DNA from: Bacteroidota bacterium
Lineage (GTDB): Bacteria; Bacteroidota; Bacteroidia; Chitinophagales; BACL12
Assembly: GCA_016715425.1 (NCBI GenBank)
Contig: JADKAC010000001.1
Coordinates: 354,960-418,959, forward strand
Direction of reading: 5' to 3'
Length of the DNA: 64,000 bases
Numbering within the stretch: position 1 is the first letter of the stretch; the number at the start of each line of letters is the position of its first letter. The position numbers and the translations under genes are program-made. Under the pieces are notes generated by a model, which saw nothing but the letters and a program-made list of their open reading frames with translations, made no database searches and had not been told where the DNA came from. This document shows positions 48,320-57,756 of this stretch, piece by piece.

Positions 48320-48496
48320 TTTATTCTCCACGGTTGTCGGCCAATCCGATTTATTAATTAAAAATTCTAATCGCTATTTTTTTACTACTGGATTTAATAA
48401 TTAACCCAGCATTTAAATTTTCAAAATTTAATCTGTTACATACCTATTTAATCCGGAAAATCTTTTACGGATTGGACGCCAACCGTGGAGAATAAA
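48320..48496. mobile_element. MITE-like element with 29-bp inverted ends
   Basis: Bases 48320-48348 and 48468-48496 are inverted copies matching at 27 of 29 positions (TTTATTCTCCACGGTTG outer part identical). Between them are 119 bp of AT-rich DNA without a reading frame. The total of 177 bp, long inverted ends and lack of coding content fit a non-autonomous element or a large hairpin. No transposase in this window shares the ends, and no target duplication was obvious. Confidence 0.6.
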
Positions 48497-48557
48497 AAAT
48501 TTAATTACTCTTCGGTAAATCCGTGTAAGGAAAATGTTGTACTTGTATTTAAACTAT

Positions 48558-49826
48558 TTATTTTCCGCAAAATAATTTTCCGGATATAAAATTTGTAGGT
48601 GATTGCATTGTGATTGTGTAAATACCTGTCGGAATATTTATATCAATTAATTCATCCTTTTGAGTAATTGTTTTTGTAAATACTTTCTTACCGGCAATAT
48701 CATAAATTGAAAGATTTGTATCTCTAAATAAGTCGTAAGAATGCACATGAAGTTGAGCATCGGCATAATAAATATTTGCTGACGATTGAAGTGATTGTAT
48801 AGAAACAGGTAAATTCAATTCAACACCATTTGAAACATCTGAAACACTCATAGGGTAAGTTGCAAAATGGTTATAACTTAACACACCTGCATAATAAATA
48901 ACTCCGGGAACAATATCAAATCCAAAAATGTCTTTTACATCTTCAGTAAAATTTGCAGTTATATTTTCACCGGTAGGCAAAATAGAAGTAAATCTATCCT
49001 CTGGTAAAGCCAAAGCAAATTCTGTTGTAAAATATGCACTTTCGTTTGTTGGAGAAATAAAAACATGATAAGCATCAATGGCAGATTCTTCTTCTGCTTT
49101 TGTAAAATTCACTTGTAAATCAGTTACATTTAAGTTGTCCGAAATATCTGAAAGTAAAACATCCGAAACTTTACCGGTAGCCTCAGCAATTGTTCCAGTA
49201 GTTCTGCCCGCAATTATAGGTACATCAGGTAATGATTCATAAGCATAATCGTGAATTGTTATTTCATAAAATTCATTCATACTCATGCGTATCCAGCCGT
49301 AATGATATTCACTATCAATTTTAAATTTGATGGCGCAAAATTTTTCAGATTTATTTACCCATGATCCCAGCATCTGACCACTACCATAACAAGGGTAATC
49401 ATCTTGTGAAACTGATGCAAATATTATTTCTTCATTTGCAAACTGCATATCTGCGCTTATGGTATCTTCTGCATTGAGTACAGGTGCTACTTTCTGCACA
49501 TTTAAATATGAAGAACATTCTCGAAATGAACTGTCCAAAATATATCCTGCCGCATTGCTTCCCAAAGGTTGAATAGCAGCGAAATACTCATATCCTGCAT
49601 AGGCAGTAAAACCCCAACTATACACTTGAAAATGGAAATCGTTGGTTCCATCGCCATTTATATCCATATCAAAACCATCATCATAATATGGCAATAGCAT
49701 TTCATCCGGATCTATATCTGTGTAAATGATTTGTGCATCAGATTTCTGAGCAATTAATAAAAAAGATACACTTAATGCAGAATAACCAATCAGCATTGTA
49801 TTGAGGTTTGTTATTTTCTTTTTCAT
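48558..49826 (-). CDS. T9SS-exported protein with calcium-binding-like repeat
   Basis: The 422-residue protein has a signal segment (LIGYSALSVSFLLIAQKSDA). DMDINGDGTNDFHF at about residues 54-67 is a dockerin/FG-GAP-like Ca loop typical of secreted Bacteroidota proteins describing 'GDGTNDF' repeats. A T9SS sorting domain closes the protein (LSIYDIAGKKVFTKTI ... IPTGIYTITMQ ... ISGKLFCGK). The ending with a Cys is a bit unusual. The cargo has no known activity. Confidence 0.85.
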   Translation of the reverse strand: MKKKITNLNTMLIGYSALSVSFLLIAQKSDAQIIYTDIDPDEMLLPYYDDGFDMDINGDGTNDFHFQVYSWGFTAYAGYEYFAAIQPLGSNAAGYILDSSFRECSSYLNVQKVAPVLNAEDTISADMQFANEEIIFASVSQDDYPCYGSGQMLGSWVNKSEKFCAIKFKIDSEYHYGWIRMSMNEFYEITIHDYAYESLPDVPIIAGRTTGTIAEATGKVSDVLLSDISDNLNVTDLQVNFTKAEEESAIDAYHVFISPTNESAYFTTEFALALPEDRFTSILPTGENITANFTEDVKDIFGFDIVPGVIYYAGVLSYNHFATYPMSVSDVSNGVELNLPVSIQSLQSSANIYYADAQLHVHSYDLFRDTNLSIYDIAGKKVFTKTITQKDELIDINIPTGIYTITMQSPTNFISGKLFCGK

Positions 49827-49914
49827 AATAATGCTTTATCAAATGTAAATATAATCTCAGATTATTTGTAAACCTATCATCACTTTAATTGACTGATATA
49901 TTATGACTAATTGT

Positions 49915-51030
49915 TTACGTTATCTCCAACTCTGCTTTAGAATTATTGTAGGTTAATCCTGCAAATGCATTTAAATCATTCACCATCGCAAATTGTTTTA
50001 TACTGCTTGGAATTTGTGAATTACTTGTAATAAAATACCGATGATCATCTCCTTTTTCTTTTAATTTAAGATCATGTAAATTATTTGCATTCACCGGAAT
50101 AATAATTCCAACTTTCATTTTTTTCTTGTGCAATCCTGTTGTACCTAATCGGTCTTTCATTGCAAATAAAAATCGTGAAAGTGAAAGTGCGGAATCATCC
50201 ATTCTGTAAAACACAAATACTTTTTCTGCAATTCTATCTACGTTTTCCAAAATACATTCTGGTTCAAATACATCATTATCTAAATCGGGTGCCATCATAA
50301 ATGCTTGTTGAAATTTCGGGAGCTTTGCTTTTTTATATCTGGTAATCTTTTTTACAAAATATCCGAACACCTGATTACCCATTGACTGTGTCATGATGCT
50401 GAAATTTTTTTGATACACATTTTTATAGAAATCCGCATCCTCTTTTTTTACATATTGCTCACCAAAACGCCATAGCTTTTCATAAAAATTAGAGAGAATA
50501 TTACCACATGCTTTTGTTCTTTCTAAAGTTTGATTCCAATTAACCATTCCAATTTTTTCGGGTAATATCTTTCCGGTTTGGCTTGGCCAATTATACATGA
50601 TAATGCGTTTAAAAGGACTGTTAGGATCAGTTATATATTTCTCATGCATTTGTTTTAAAAAATCAATTGCCTTGGCTTGAGATACCCAAAATCCGAAGAG
50701 AAAAATTAAAGTTTGATTTTGTGTTGTATTTCCCGATTCATATTCTGTTTTAATATCCTGATATAATTCAGCAAAAAAACGTTGTGATCCTTTTAATTTT
50801 TCAATAGAACCTAAGCGGGAATATTGCACCTGCGTTTTATTTTTAGAAATTTCATCTTCATTTTTTAATTCAGGAATTATTTCAACAGAATTGTCGGCAC
50901 AATTAAAAAATGCAAATCTTGTATTATACACTTCCTGAGTATCCCAATCATCTAAGAATACTTCTTTTTCAAATTGCCATGCATAATTGCGATTGCTAAA
51001 AATGTAATGGCGAGTCGTAGTTGATTTCAT
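49915..51030 (-). CDS. Alpha/beta hydrolase of the DUF900 type
   Basis: The 371-residue protein has the alpha/beta hydrolase layout: QTLIFLFGFWVSQAKAIDFL (oxyanion region), RIIMYNWPSQTG (strand and WPS motif), and the nucleophile elbow SIMTQSMGNQVFGYFV (Ser at about residue 215; SMGN is the DUF900 signature), followed by the acidic MMAPDLDNDVFEP. No signal peptide is visible. Substrate is unknown. The gene is divergent from the deoxyhypusine-synthase-like gene. Confidence 0.8.
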   Translation of the reverse strand: MKSTTTRHYIFSNRNYAWQFEKEVFLDDWDTQEVYNTRFAFFNCADNSVEIIPELKNEDEISKNKTQVQYSRLGSIEKLKGSQRFFAELYQDIKTEYESGNTTQNQTLIFLFGFWVSQAKAIDFLKQMHEKYITDPNSPFKRIIMYNWPSQTGKILPEKIGMVNWNQTLERTKACGNILSNFYEKLWRFGEQYVKKEDADFYKNVYQKNFSIMTQSMGNQVFGYFVKKITRYKKAKLPKFQQAFMMAPDLDNDVFEPECILENVDRIAEKVFVFYRMDDSALSLSRFLFAMKDRLGTTGLHKKKMKVGIIIPVNANNLHDLKLKEKGDDHRYFITSNSQIPSSIKQFAMVNDLNAFAGLTYNNSKAELEIT

Positions 51031-51131
51031 ATTGTTGGATTTACAACATCTAATCTACATATTAAATAATAAAGTTGAAATAAGTATCTATGAAATAATC
51101 ATTTACTTTGTGGGCATAACAAAGAAAAATT

Positions 51132-52100
51132 ATGGGACCTATATCACAATTCATGCAACATCATTATCGTCATTTCAATTCAGCCGCTTTAATGGATGCA
51201 GCTAAAGGATATGAAACACATTTGAATGAAGGTGGGAAGATGATGATTACACTTGCCGGTGCAATGAGTACTGCTGAACTTGGAATTTCACTGGCAGAAA
51301 TTATTCGTCAGGGGAAAGTAGATATCATATCATGTACCGGTGCAAATCTTGAAGAAGATATTATGAATCTTGTGGCGCATACGCATTATGAACGTGTCCC
51401 TAATTGGCGTGATTTAACACCGCAAGATGAATGGGCTTTATTGGAAAAAGGTTTGAATAGAGTAACGGATACTTGCATTCCTGAAGAAGAAGCATTTAGA
51501 AAAATTCAAAAACATATTCATAAGATATGGAAAGATGCACAAACAGCAGGTGAGAGATATTTTCCTCATGAATATATGTATAAATTATTGTTGAGTGGTG
51601 TGATGGAAAATGATTATGAAATTGATAAAAAAAATAGTTGGATGCTTGCAGCAGCAGAAAAAAATATTCCGATCATAGTTCCAGGCTGGGAAGATAGTAC
51701 GATGGGAAATATTTTTGCTTCTTATTGTATCAAAGGTGAATTGAATCCTTCCACTATGAAATCAGGTATTGAATACATGATGTTTTTAACTGAATGGTAT
51801 AGAAGTAATTCAGCAGGTAAAGGAGTTGGATTTTTCCAGATTGGTGGTGGTATTGCAGGTGATTTTCCTATTTGTGTTGTGCCGATGATGTATCAGGATT
51901 TGGAATGGCATGATGTACCGTTCTGGAGTTATTTCTGTCAGATTAGTGATTCAACCACTTCTTATGGTTCTTATTCAGGAGCAGTACCCAATGAAAAAAT
52001 TACATGGGGGAAATTAGATATCAATACACCGAAATTTATAATCGAAAGCGATGCCACCATTGTAGCACCACTTATTTTCGCATGGTTATTAGGTTGGTAA
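51132..52100 (+). CDS. Deoxyhypusine synthase-like protein (homospermidine/spermidine-related)
   Basis: The 322-residue protein matches the DHS family: MMITLAGAMSTAELGISLAE and VDIISCTGANLEEDIMNL near the N-terminus, NIPIIVPGWEDSTMGNIFAS in the middle, and GKGVGFFQIGGGIAGDFPIC. The catalytic-type lysine is probably Lys294 in ITWGKLD. True DHS acts on eIF5A, which bacteria lack; bacterial homologues use NAD and spermidine-like amines for other products. The gene is single, monocistronic by appearance. Confidence 0.92.
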   Translation: MGPISQFMQHHYRHFNSAALMDAAKGYETHLNEGGKMMITLAGAMSTAELGISLAEIIRQGKVDIISCTGANLEEDIMNLVAHTHYERVPNWRDLTPQDEWALLEKGLNRVTDTCIPEEEAFRKIQKHIHKIWKDAQTAGERYFPHEYMYKLLLSGVMENDYEIDKKNSWMLAAAEKNIPIIVPGWEDSTMGNIFASYCIKGELNPSTMKSGIEYMMFLTEWYRSNSAGKGVGFFQIGGGIAGDFPICVVPMMYQDLEWHDVPFWSYFCQISDSTTSYGSYSGAVPNEKITWGKLDINTPKFIIESDATIVAPLIFAWLLGW

Positions 52101-52111
52101 AAAAATATTGA

Positions 52112-53065
52112 TTATTCTAATTTATCACCAATAGTATAGCTTAATCCAATACCGAATATTTCTTTGAATTGTGTTCTGGGTCCTTCATCAATTTGAACAT
52201 TAGCGTCATTATAAATTGGAATAATTATATCATGATCATAAATTACTTCTAGGTATAAAGAGAGGGTAAATAATTTTCCAAGGGCATAGGAAAATGTATT
52301 ATAAAAATTCACATCAATATTTCCTCGATTTTTTTTAATAGGATCAGTAAAATTATTGAACAAAGTAAGTTTACCAGTGGTATTGAATTTTGGTGCAAGA
52401 TCAACACTAAGGGTAGCAATTAACGAAGCACCAAATTCACTGCGAAAGCTATCACCATCTGTTACAATATTTCCCAAAGAATCAATTACACCTGGAGTAT
52501 TTCCGTAAGTACCCAATGCAGCGATATAGGGATCCATAACAAATGTAAATTTTCCGGTTGCAGGCGAGAGATAAAGTGAAAAATATTCGGTGGGTTTATA
52601 ATCTAAACCAGCCGATAATGTGAGATATCCCGGGGCCAAAAAGTCTGAAATTGGAGTGGTTGCTTCTGGATCCACAATGTAATCATATCCCGGTCTGAAT
52701 TGCGAAAGAAAGTTTACCAAACCTGCATAATAAAATTTACCAAACGCATATCTGCCATATTTGGAGTTAAGTTCCATACGGTCATTATTTTTTCTGATAT
52801 CCTGATTATCATTTGCAGTAACCACACCGTAATTCAGCATGATCATATTATCCCACGATGATTTTTCGAAATTATAATTCGCATATAAATTAATAAATGC
52901 ATTTCCGGAAAATGAATTTTCACCACCAGATGCCCAGTTGGTTAAACTGTTTTGATTAAAGGTTAAAGTAGATAATCCGCCAACTGTCCAGATAGTATCT
53001 ATTTGTGAAAATGTATTTGCAATAGAAAATGAAAATACAGCGAGAATAAAAATTATTTTTTTCAT
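52112..53065 (-). CDS. DUF3078 outer membrane-like protein
   Basis: The 317-residue protein has a signal peptide (ending ANTFSQ), and the opening DTIWTVGGLSTLTFNQNSLT and NWASGGENSFSGNAF are the DUF3078 hallmark. The rest is strongly beta-stranded with alternating aromatics and ends FGIGLSYTIGDKLE, fitting an outer-membrane beta barrel. Function unknown; the gene is convergent with the DHS-like gene. Confidence 0.9.
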   Translation of the reverse strand: MKKIIFILAVFSFSIANTFSQIDTIWTVGGLSTLTFNQNSLTNWASGGENSFSGNAFINLYANYNFEKSSWDNMIMLNYGVVTANDNQDIRKNNDRMELNSKYGRYAFGKFYYAGLVNFLSQFRPGYDYIVDPEATTPISDFLAPGYLTLSAGLDYKPTEYFSLYLSPATGKFTFVMDPYIAALGTYGNTPGVIDSLGNIVTDGDSFRSEFGASLIATLSVDLAPKFNTTGKLTLFNNFTDPIKKNRGNIDVNFYNTFSYALGKLFTLSLYLEVIYDHDIIIPIYNDANVQIDEGPRTQFKEIFGIGLSYTIGDKLE

Positions 53066-53089
53066 AGTTTGTTTTTTGAATTAAAAAAA

Positions 53090-53117
53090 AATTCCATAAA
53101 TCGTAATTCATGGAATT
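53090..53117 (-). terminator. Terminator downstream of mscL
   Basis: AATTCCAT / ATGGAATT form an 8-bp stem with a 12-nt loop, followed on the minus strand by eight or more T residues (the A run at 53083-53090). It lies 25 bp after the mscL stop. Confidence 0.65.
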
Positions 53118-53141
53118 AATTGTAAATAATATAAAAGCAGT

Positions 53142-53555
53142 TTATTTTTTTAGTAAATCTCTGATTTCCATAAGTAACACTTCAGATGAAGTTGGCGCTG
53201 GTGGTGCAGCAGGTACGGCTTCTACTTTTTTCTTCATTGAATTAATTCCTTTGATAACCATGAACATTACAAAGGCAATAATTATAAATTCAATGGCTGT
53301 TGAAATAAATGTTCCGTATTGAATAGCAACTTCTGCATTTGCTACTTTTCCTTCCGCATCCATTGTGGCATCTTTAATTACATATTTCCAATCTGACATA
53401 TCTTTGCCTTGAATCATTCCGATTGGAGGCATTACGATACCATTAATAAATGTAGTGGTAACTTTTGCAAAAGCGGCGCCCATTACAAAGCCCACAGCAA
53501 TATCTACAAGGTTGCCTTTCATGGCAAACTCCTTAAATTCTTTCAACATTCCCAT
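53142..53555 (-). CDS. mscL: Large-conductance mechanosensitive channel
   Basis: The 137-residue protein has FKEFAMKGNLVDIAVGFVMG and AAFAKVTTTFINGIVMPPIG (TM1), a periplasmic loop, and TAIEFIIIAFVMFMVIKGIN (TM2), followed by a basic/proline-rich cytoplasmic helix. MscL opens under membrane tension to release solutes. The ending EVLLMEIRDLLKK is normal. The Met at position 3 is an alternative start. Confidence 0.97.
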   Translation of the reverse strand: MGMLKEFKEFAMKGNLVDIAVGFVMGAAFAKVTTTFINGIVMPPIGMIQGKDMSDWKYVIKDATMDAEGKVANAEVAIQYGTFISTAIEFIIIAFVMFMVIKGINSMKKKVEAVPAAPPAPTSSEVLLMEIRDLLKK

Positions 53556-53652
53556 AAAATTTCAGTTTTAGTTTAAATTAATTTGATTCAGGATAAATAT
53601 TCTTTATAAACTTTTAAGAAGAAGGAAACACATCAAGCGTCAATTTGTTTAT

Positions 53653-54129
53653 TTAAAAATTGATCATAACCTTTTCAACGTTGCGCAACATTTCTACATG
53701 TTCAATTCCATCCAAAAGATAAGTATCGCTATTCACAACAAAGCCATAATTTTCATAAAACCTTAACAGGTATTGTTGGGCTTCTAAACGGATTGAAACT
53801 TTTCCGTAACGGTCGTCAATAAACGCCATTGCTTTTTCCATCAATATTTTTCCCAATCCTGTTCCACGCACGTCTGTATGTGTTGCAATTCTGCCGATGG
53901 AAACATCGGGGACTGTAACACTTGGTTGCACAATGCGACAATAAGCAAGCACTCTTCCATCATCATCTACACCAAAAATATGTTCGCTAAACTGATCCTT
54001 TCCATCCGCATCCAAATAAGCACAATTCTGCTCTACCACAAACACTTCCTGTCGTAAACGGAAGATTGCATTCAGTTCAAATACATTCATTTGATGAAAA
54101 CTCCGGATCTTCCACAATAAATTTTTCAT
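53653..54129 (-). CDS. GNAT acetyltransferase, ElaA-like
   Basis: The open frame begins at 54168, but MKNLLWKIRSFHQMNVFELN at 54129 matches the ElaA N-terminus better. FRLRQEVFVVEQNCAYLDAD and VRGTGLGKILMEKAM (acetyl-CoA loop) identify the family. It has 158 residues. Substrate is unknown. Repeat-rich DNA lies upstream. Confidence 0.88.
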   Translation of the reverse strand: MKNLLWKIRSFHQMNVFELNAIFRLRQEVFVVEQNCAYLDADGKDQFSEHIFGVDDDGRVLAYCRIVQPSVTVPDVSIGRIATHTDVRGTGLGKILMEKAMAFIDDRYGKVSIRLEAQQYLLRFYENYGFVVNSDTYLLDGIEHVEMLRNVEKVMINF

Positions 54130-54254
54130 AAGGTTTTTGTAATTACAATTCAATTTTATCAAACACATTTTTCTTTTTCTAGGTTTGTTGATAATTTGAT
54201 ATTAACTGTGAATAAAACGAGGGTATTGTATAGCGAATCTGGACTTAATCTAAA

Positions 54255-54296
54255 TTGACAGTTAACATTGACTATTGACATAGACCATTGACAAAA
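54255..54296. repeat. TTGAC-type repeat tract left of yigZ
   Basis: Units TTGACAG, ATTGACTATTGACA and CATTGACAAAA occur in a row. The type is shared with 55038-55083 in the same orientation and with the inverted-repeat arms at 335-372 and 827-864. The further 100 bp to 54398 also is low-complexity (CATTTACCATTTACGC, TTGTTAATTGCCTATTG). Confidence 0.7.
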
Positions 54297-54398
54297 TACT
54301 CATCACCTATCACTCATTATTGATTACTCATTAATTTTTTTTTCATTTACCATTTACGCTTTACAATTGCTAATTGTTAATTGCCTATTGTTTATTGC

Positions 54399-55013
54399 TT
54401 ATTCACCCTTCACCATAGTCAATTCTGCCTGCCAAAATTTTTCAATTAAAGTTTCCAAATTTTCTTTTTGTTCTGCCTTAATTCGAATATTGAAATTACA
54501 TTGAGTACCATATTCTATTTCAAAAACAGATGCACCCATTTGGTTGAGTGCATGAATGAGATTATTAAAATATTGCTCTTCAACAGAAACGGAATAGTGA
54601 TGAAAAATATCTTTAATAATTACTGTATTATTTTCAATTGCATTTTCGGCTGCTGTTTTATATGCACGAATAAGTCCGGGGATACCTAATTTTTTTCCAC
54701 CATAATAACGTACAACACAAATCGCAATATTGGTGAGTTGATGACTGCGCAATACATTAAGAACAGGTAAGCCAGACGAACCTGCAGGCTCACCATCATC
54801 GCTGCTTTTTTCTATTTCATTATTTATACCCAAGCGATAAGCAAACACAATATGCACTGCTTTATGATGTAATTTTTTTAATTGAGTTTTATAGGTATTA
54901 ATATCACTTTCAGAATTAATGGGATAAGCAAATGCAAGAAACTTACTAGACAATTCTGAATAACTTCCTTCTGAATTAGTATTGATGGTTCTATATTGAT
55001 TGGATAATTGCAT
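54399..55013 (-). CDS. YigZ/IMPACT family protein
   Basis: The open frame begins at 55052 within the repeat tract; MQLSNQYRTINTNSEGSYSE at 55013 is the natural start and gives 204 residues. IVFAYRLGINNEIEKSSDDG, EPAGSSGLPVLNVLRSHQL and VVRYYGGKKLGIPGLIRAY are diagnostic of the N-terminal UPF0029/IMPACT domain. The C-terminal DUF1949-like domain follows. Related IMPACT proteins regulate translation; bacterial role is unknown. The gene is bracketed by TTGAC repeats. Confidence 0.92.
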   Translation of the reverse strand: MQLSNQYRTINTNSEGSYSELSSKFLAFAYPINSESDINTYKTQLKKLHHKAVHIVFAYRLGINNEIEKSSDDGEPAGSSGLPVLNVLRSHQLTNIAICVVRYYGGKKLGIPGLIRAYKTAAENAIENNTVIIKDIFHHYSVSVEEQYFNNLIHALNQMGASVFEIEYGTQCNFNIRIKAEQKENLETLIEKFWQAELTMVKGE

Positions 55014-55037
55014 TTCACCAAAACTAATTCTTTGCCT

Positions 55038-55083
55038 ATAGACTATTGACAATGACTATTTACCATTGACTATTGACAAAAAC
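55038..55083. repeat. TTGAC-type repeat tract right of yigZ
   Basis: GACTATTGACAATGAC, ACCATTGACTATTGACAAAA repeat units match the left tract in direct orientation. The DNA up to 55150 continues with low-complexity ACTAACTATTAA and ATTAACTATTAACTACTC stretches. Confidence 0.7.
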
Positions 55084-55190
55084 TAACTATTAATTTCATT
55101 ACCGATTTATTTTTTCACTCACTACTCACCATTAACTATTAACTACTCGTTCCGAACAAGTAATTTCACTAATAGAAAACAAATCAAGCA

Positions 55191-55853
55191 ATGAAGAAAT
55201 ATCCATTTATCTCCTATCATCATGCAACATACTCCAATAAAGAAATGGAGGAGAGAAGCAAAACTTTTTATGCATTTATGCAGAAGAGAAGATCGGTGAG
55301 AATGTTTAGCAGCGACCCCATTCCTGATGAAGTAATTAATAATATTATTATGACAGCATCCACTGCTCCATCAGGTGCAAATAAACAACCCTGGACTTAT
55401 TGTATCGTTACGAATCAAGAATTAAAACATGCAATTCGAATGGCTGCCGAGAAAGAAGAAAAAGAAAGTTATGATAGGCGCATGCCTGCCGATTGGTTAG
55501 AGGATCTTGCTCCATTAGGTACGGATTGGCATAAAGAATTTTTGGAAATTGCGCCTGTATTAATCGTGGTTTTTAAACGTAATTATGAAATAGTGGATGG
55601 ACGTAAAAAGAATAATTATTATGTAAGCGAATCTGTGGGACTCTCCTGCGGAATGTTGTTGGCGGCAATTCATAATGCGGGATTAATTGCACTTACACAT
55701 ACACCAAGTCCGATGAATTTTCTGAAAGAATTATTGAAGCGACCTGAAAATGAAAGTCCATATTTATTAATACCTGTTGGTAAACCACATCCTGAAACTA
55801 CAGTGCCTGATATTCAAAGAAAAAAAATGGAAAGTGTGATGATAACGTATTAA
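55191..55853 (+). CDS. Nitroreductase family flavoprotein
   Basis: The 220-residue protein has MQKRRSVRMFSSDPIPDEVI (FMN phosphate Arg cluster), MTASTAPSGANKQPWTYCIV and a GLIALTHTPSPMNFLKEL loop, resembling the BluB/iodotyrosine-deiodinase-like nitroreductases. It should use FMN and NAD(P)H. It is monocistronic in appearance. Confidence 0.92.
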   Translation: MKKYPFISYHHATYSNKEMEERSKTFYAFMQKRRSVRMFSSDPIPDEVINNIIMTASTAPSGANKQPWTYCIVTNQELKHAIRMAAEKEEKESYDRRMPADWLEDLAPLGTDWHKEFLEIAPVLIVVFKRNYEIVDGRKKNNYYVSESVGLSCGMLLAAIHNAGLIALTHTPSPMNFLKELLKRPENESPYLLIPVGKPHPETTVPDIQRKKMESVMITY

Positions 55854-55957
55854 AAATGTTGTCACAGAGTGGAGAAGAAAGTAAGAATAAAAATTTGAAT
55901 CATGCAGTCTTTTACTTGCGCACTTCATCATAGTTTCTAAATTCGCTTCTCGTAACA

Positions 55958-57215
55958 ATGACCTCTTTAGGAATAAACATCAACTGGGAATCTGTAGGGC
56001 TGTTTGCACGCAACATTTCTAATACTACCACCTTTGACGAAACCTGTCAGGTTATTGGCAATTTTATAATTGACAGTATAGGCTTGGAATATTGCATGGT
56101 ATTTTCTCAGGAACAAAAGGACGGAGTATATATTCGCCGGTCACTAATAACCCGTTCAAAATATTCAAATGGTATTATAGATTTTCCGGTATATCTGAAA
56201 TCAACCGATGCTTTTGAGCGTATAAAAAAAGATGTTTGCAAAATCATCAGACATGATAGATCAGGATTCTTTGAATCAGAACCAATGACTTCCGGTTCCT
56301 ATTTAGTGATTCCTGCCGGGGCAGATGAATTTCCGTATGCATGTATAATTGCGGGTGATAGTGGCAATATTGAAATTGCCAGTGGAGATAAAGAATTGGT
56401 TCGGGCAATATGCAGTATAGCGGCTGGTGCGCTGGCAAAATTTCAAGTTGTAAATAATGCGATAGCAAAGGATAATAGTTATCAAGATTTAAATATTGAT
56501 CAATCACGCCAATTAAAAAATATCAATGATAAACTGATTCGTTCCAATGATGAATTGAAACAATTTGCATATTCTGCTTCACATGATTTACAGGAACCAT
56601 TGCGCACCATTTCTAATTATATTGGATTGTTTTTCAGGCGATATGGATCTATCATTGATAATGAAGGAAAAGAATATCTGGAGTATGCAAAGGATGGAGC
56701 AGAACGCATGCATAACATGATAAAAGATTTGCTTGCTTATTCACGATTAGATTATATTGAAGAACCGATGAGTGAGTTTAATGGTGAAATAATGCTGGAA
56801 GAAGTGATGCGGAATATCAAAGTGAGTATAGAGGAAAATGATGCCATTGTTTTCTATAATGATTTGCCCGGTGATATGAAAGGATATCAAAAAGAAATTG
56901 TAAGATTATTTCAAAACCTGATTGAAAATGCTGTAAAATTTAAGGGTGGTGCCGCACCTATGATTTTTTATAGAAGTAAAAGATTTAAAAAATAAATGGG
57001 AATTTGGTGTCACCGATAATGTAATTGGAATAGATAAATCTTTTCACGATAAAATTTTCCAATTCTTCTCACGCTTACATTCGTCAGCCGAATATAAAGG
57101 GTCAGGATTGGGCCTATCCATCTGCAAAAAAATTGTTGAGAAACATAGTGGTGAAATCGATGTTGTTTCATTTCCACAAGAGGGAAGTACCTTCCGTTTT
57201 ACTTTAGCCAAATAA
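55958..57215 (+). CDS. GAF-histidine kinase, split by one frameshift near 56965
   Basis: The first frame (55958-56995) has a GAF-like sensor (about residues 20-165), a helical linker and the DHp domain with FAYSASHDLQEPLRTISNYI (phospho-His). The ATPase domain begins with LFQNLIENAVKFKG, then the frame breaks. Removing one T from the run at about 56969-56974 joins it to the second frame: VKDLKNKWEFGVTDNVIGID, KIFQFFSRLHSSAEYKGSGL (G1 and G2 boxes), ending GSTFRFTLAK at 57215. The reconstructed kinase is about 419 residues and has no membrane segment, so it is soluble. Such kinases act with response regulators. Confidence 0.85.
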
Positions 57216-57247
57216 TAATTTTAAATTTTGGTGTTTATTTTTACTGA

Positions 57248-57640
57248 ATGGCTGTAATCAATTCCTTCGAATTTTATTATTTATCTACATGTGATACGTG
57301 TCGCAGAATTATGAAGGAATTGGAAATTGCAAAATATCCATTTCGATTTCAGGATATTAAAACTGAAAAAATTACACCAGCACAAATTGATTTTTTAGCA
57401 AATAGGGCAGGAGGTTATGCACCTTTGTTCAGCCTAGTTGCAAGAAAGTATACAGAATTGAATCTTAAAAATCAACAACTTTCTGAAATGGATTACCGGA
57501 ATTATATTCTTGAAGATTACACATTTTTAAAACGACCTGTAGTTGTAATTGGTGAAAATATATTTATTGGAAATGCAGCCAATAATATTAAGAATGTAAG
57601 AAAACAGTTGAGCAAAATAAAAAATGAATTTTCTAAATAA
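57248..57640 (+). CDS. ArsC/Spx-like glutaredoxin-fold protein
   Basis: The 130-residue protein has CDTC at residues 15-18 (FYYLSTCDTCRRIMKELEIA), and DYTFLKRPVVVIGENIFIGN (conserved Lys-Arg-Pro loop) at about 95-115. This is the ArsC/Spx fold; several arsenate reductase-like members are actually general redox proteins. It shows no frameshift even though its neighbours do. Confidence 0.85.
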   Translation: MAVINSFEFYYLSTCDTCRRIMKELEIAKYPFRFQDIKTEKITPAQIDFLANRAGGYAPLFSLVARKYTELNLKNQQLSEMDYRNYILEDYTFLKRPVVVIGENIFIGNAANNIKNVRKQLSKIKNEFSK

Positions 57641-57756
57641 TGAAAAGCAACTGCTTTTAGTAATCAGATTTTATTGTCAATCTATTCTCCTTTTTAACAA
57701 TAATATTTTCAATTGAAATAAAATATTGAATAACTTCAAACTTCAAACTTGTAACA

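Noticed and set aside
55767..55958. Minus-strand 63-codon frame near the nitroreductase 3' end
   Set aside because: Low-complexity antisense frame with no similarity.
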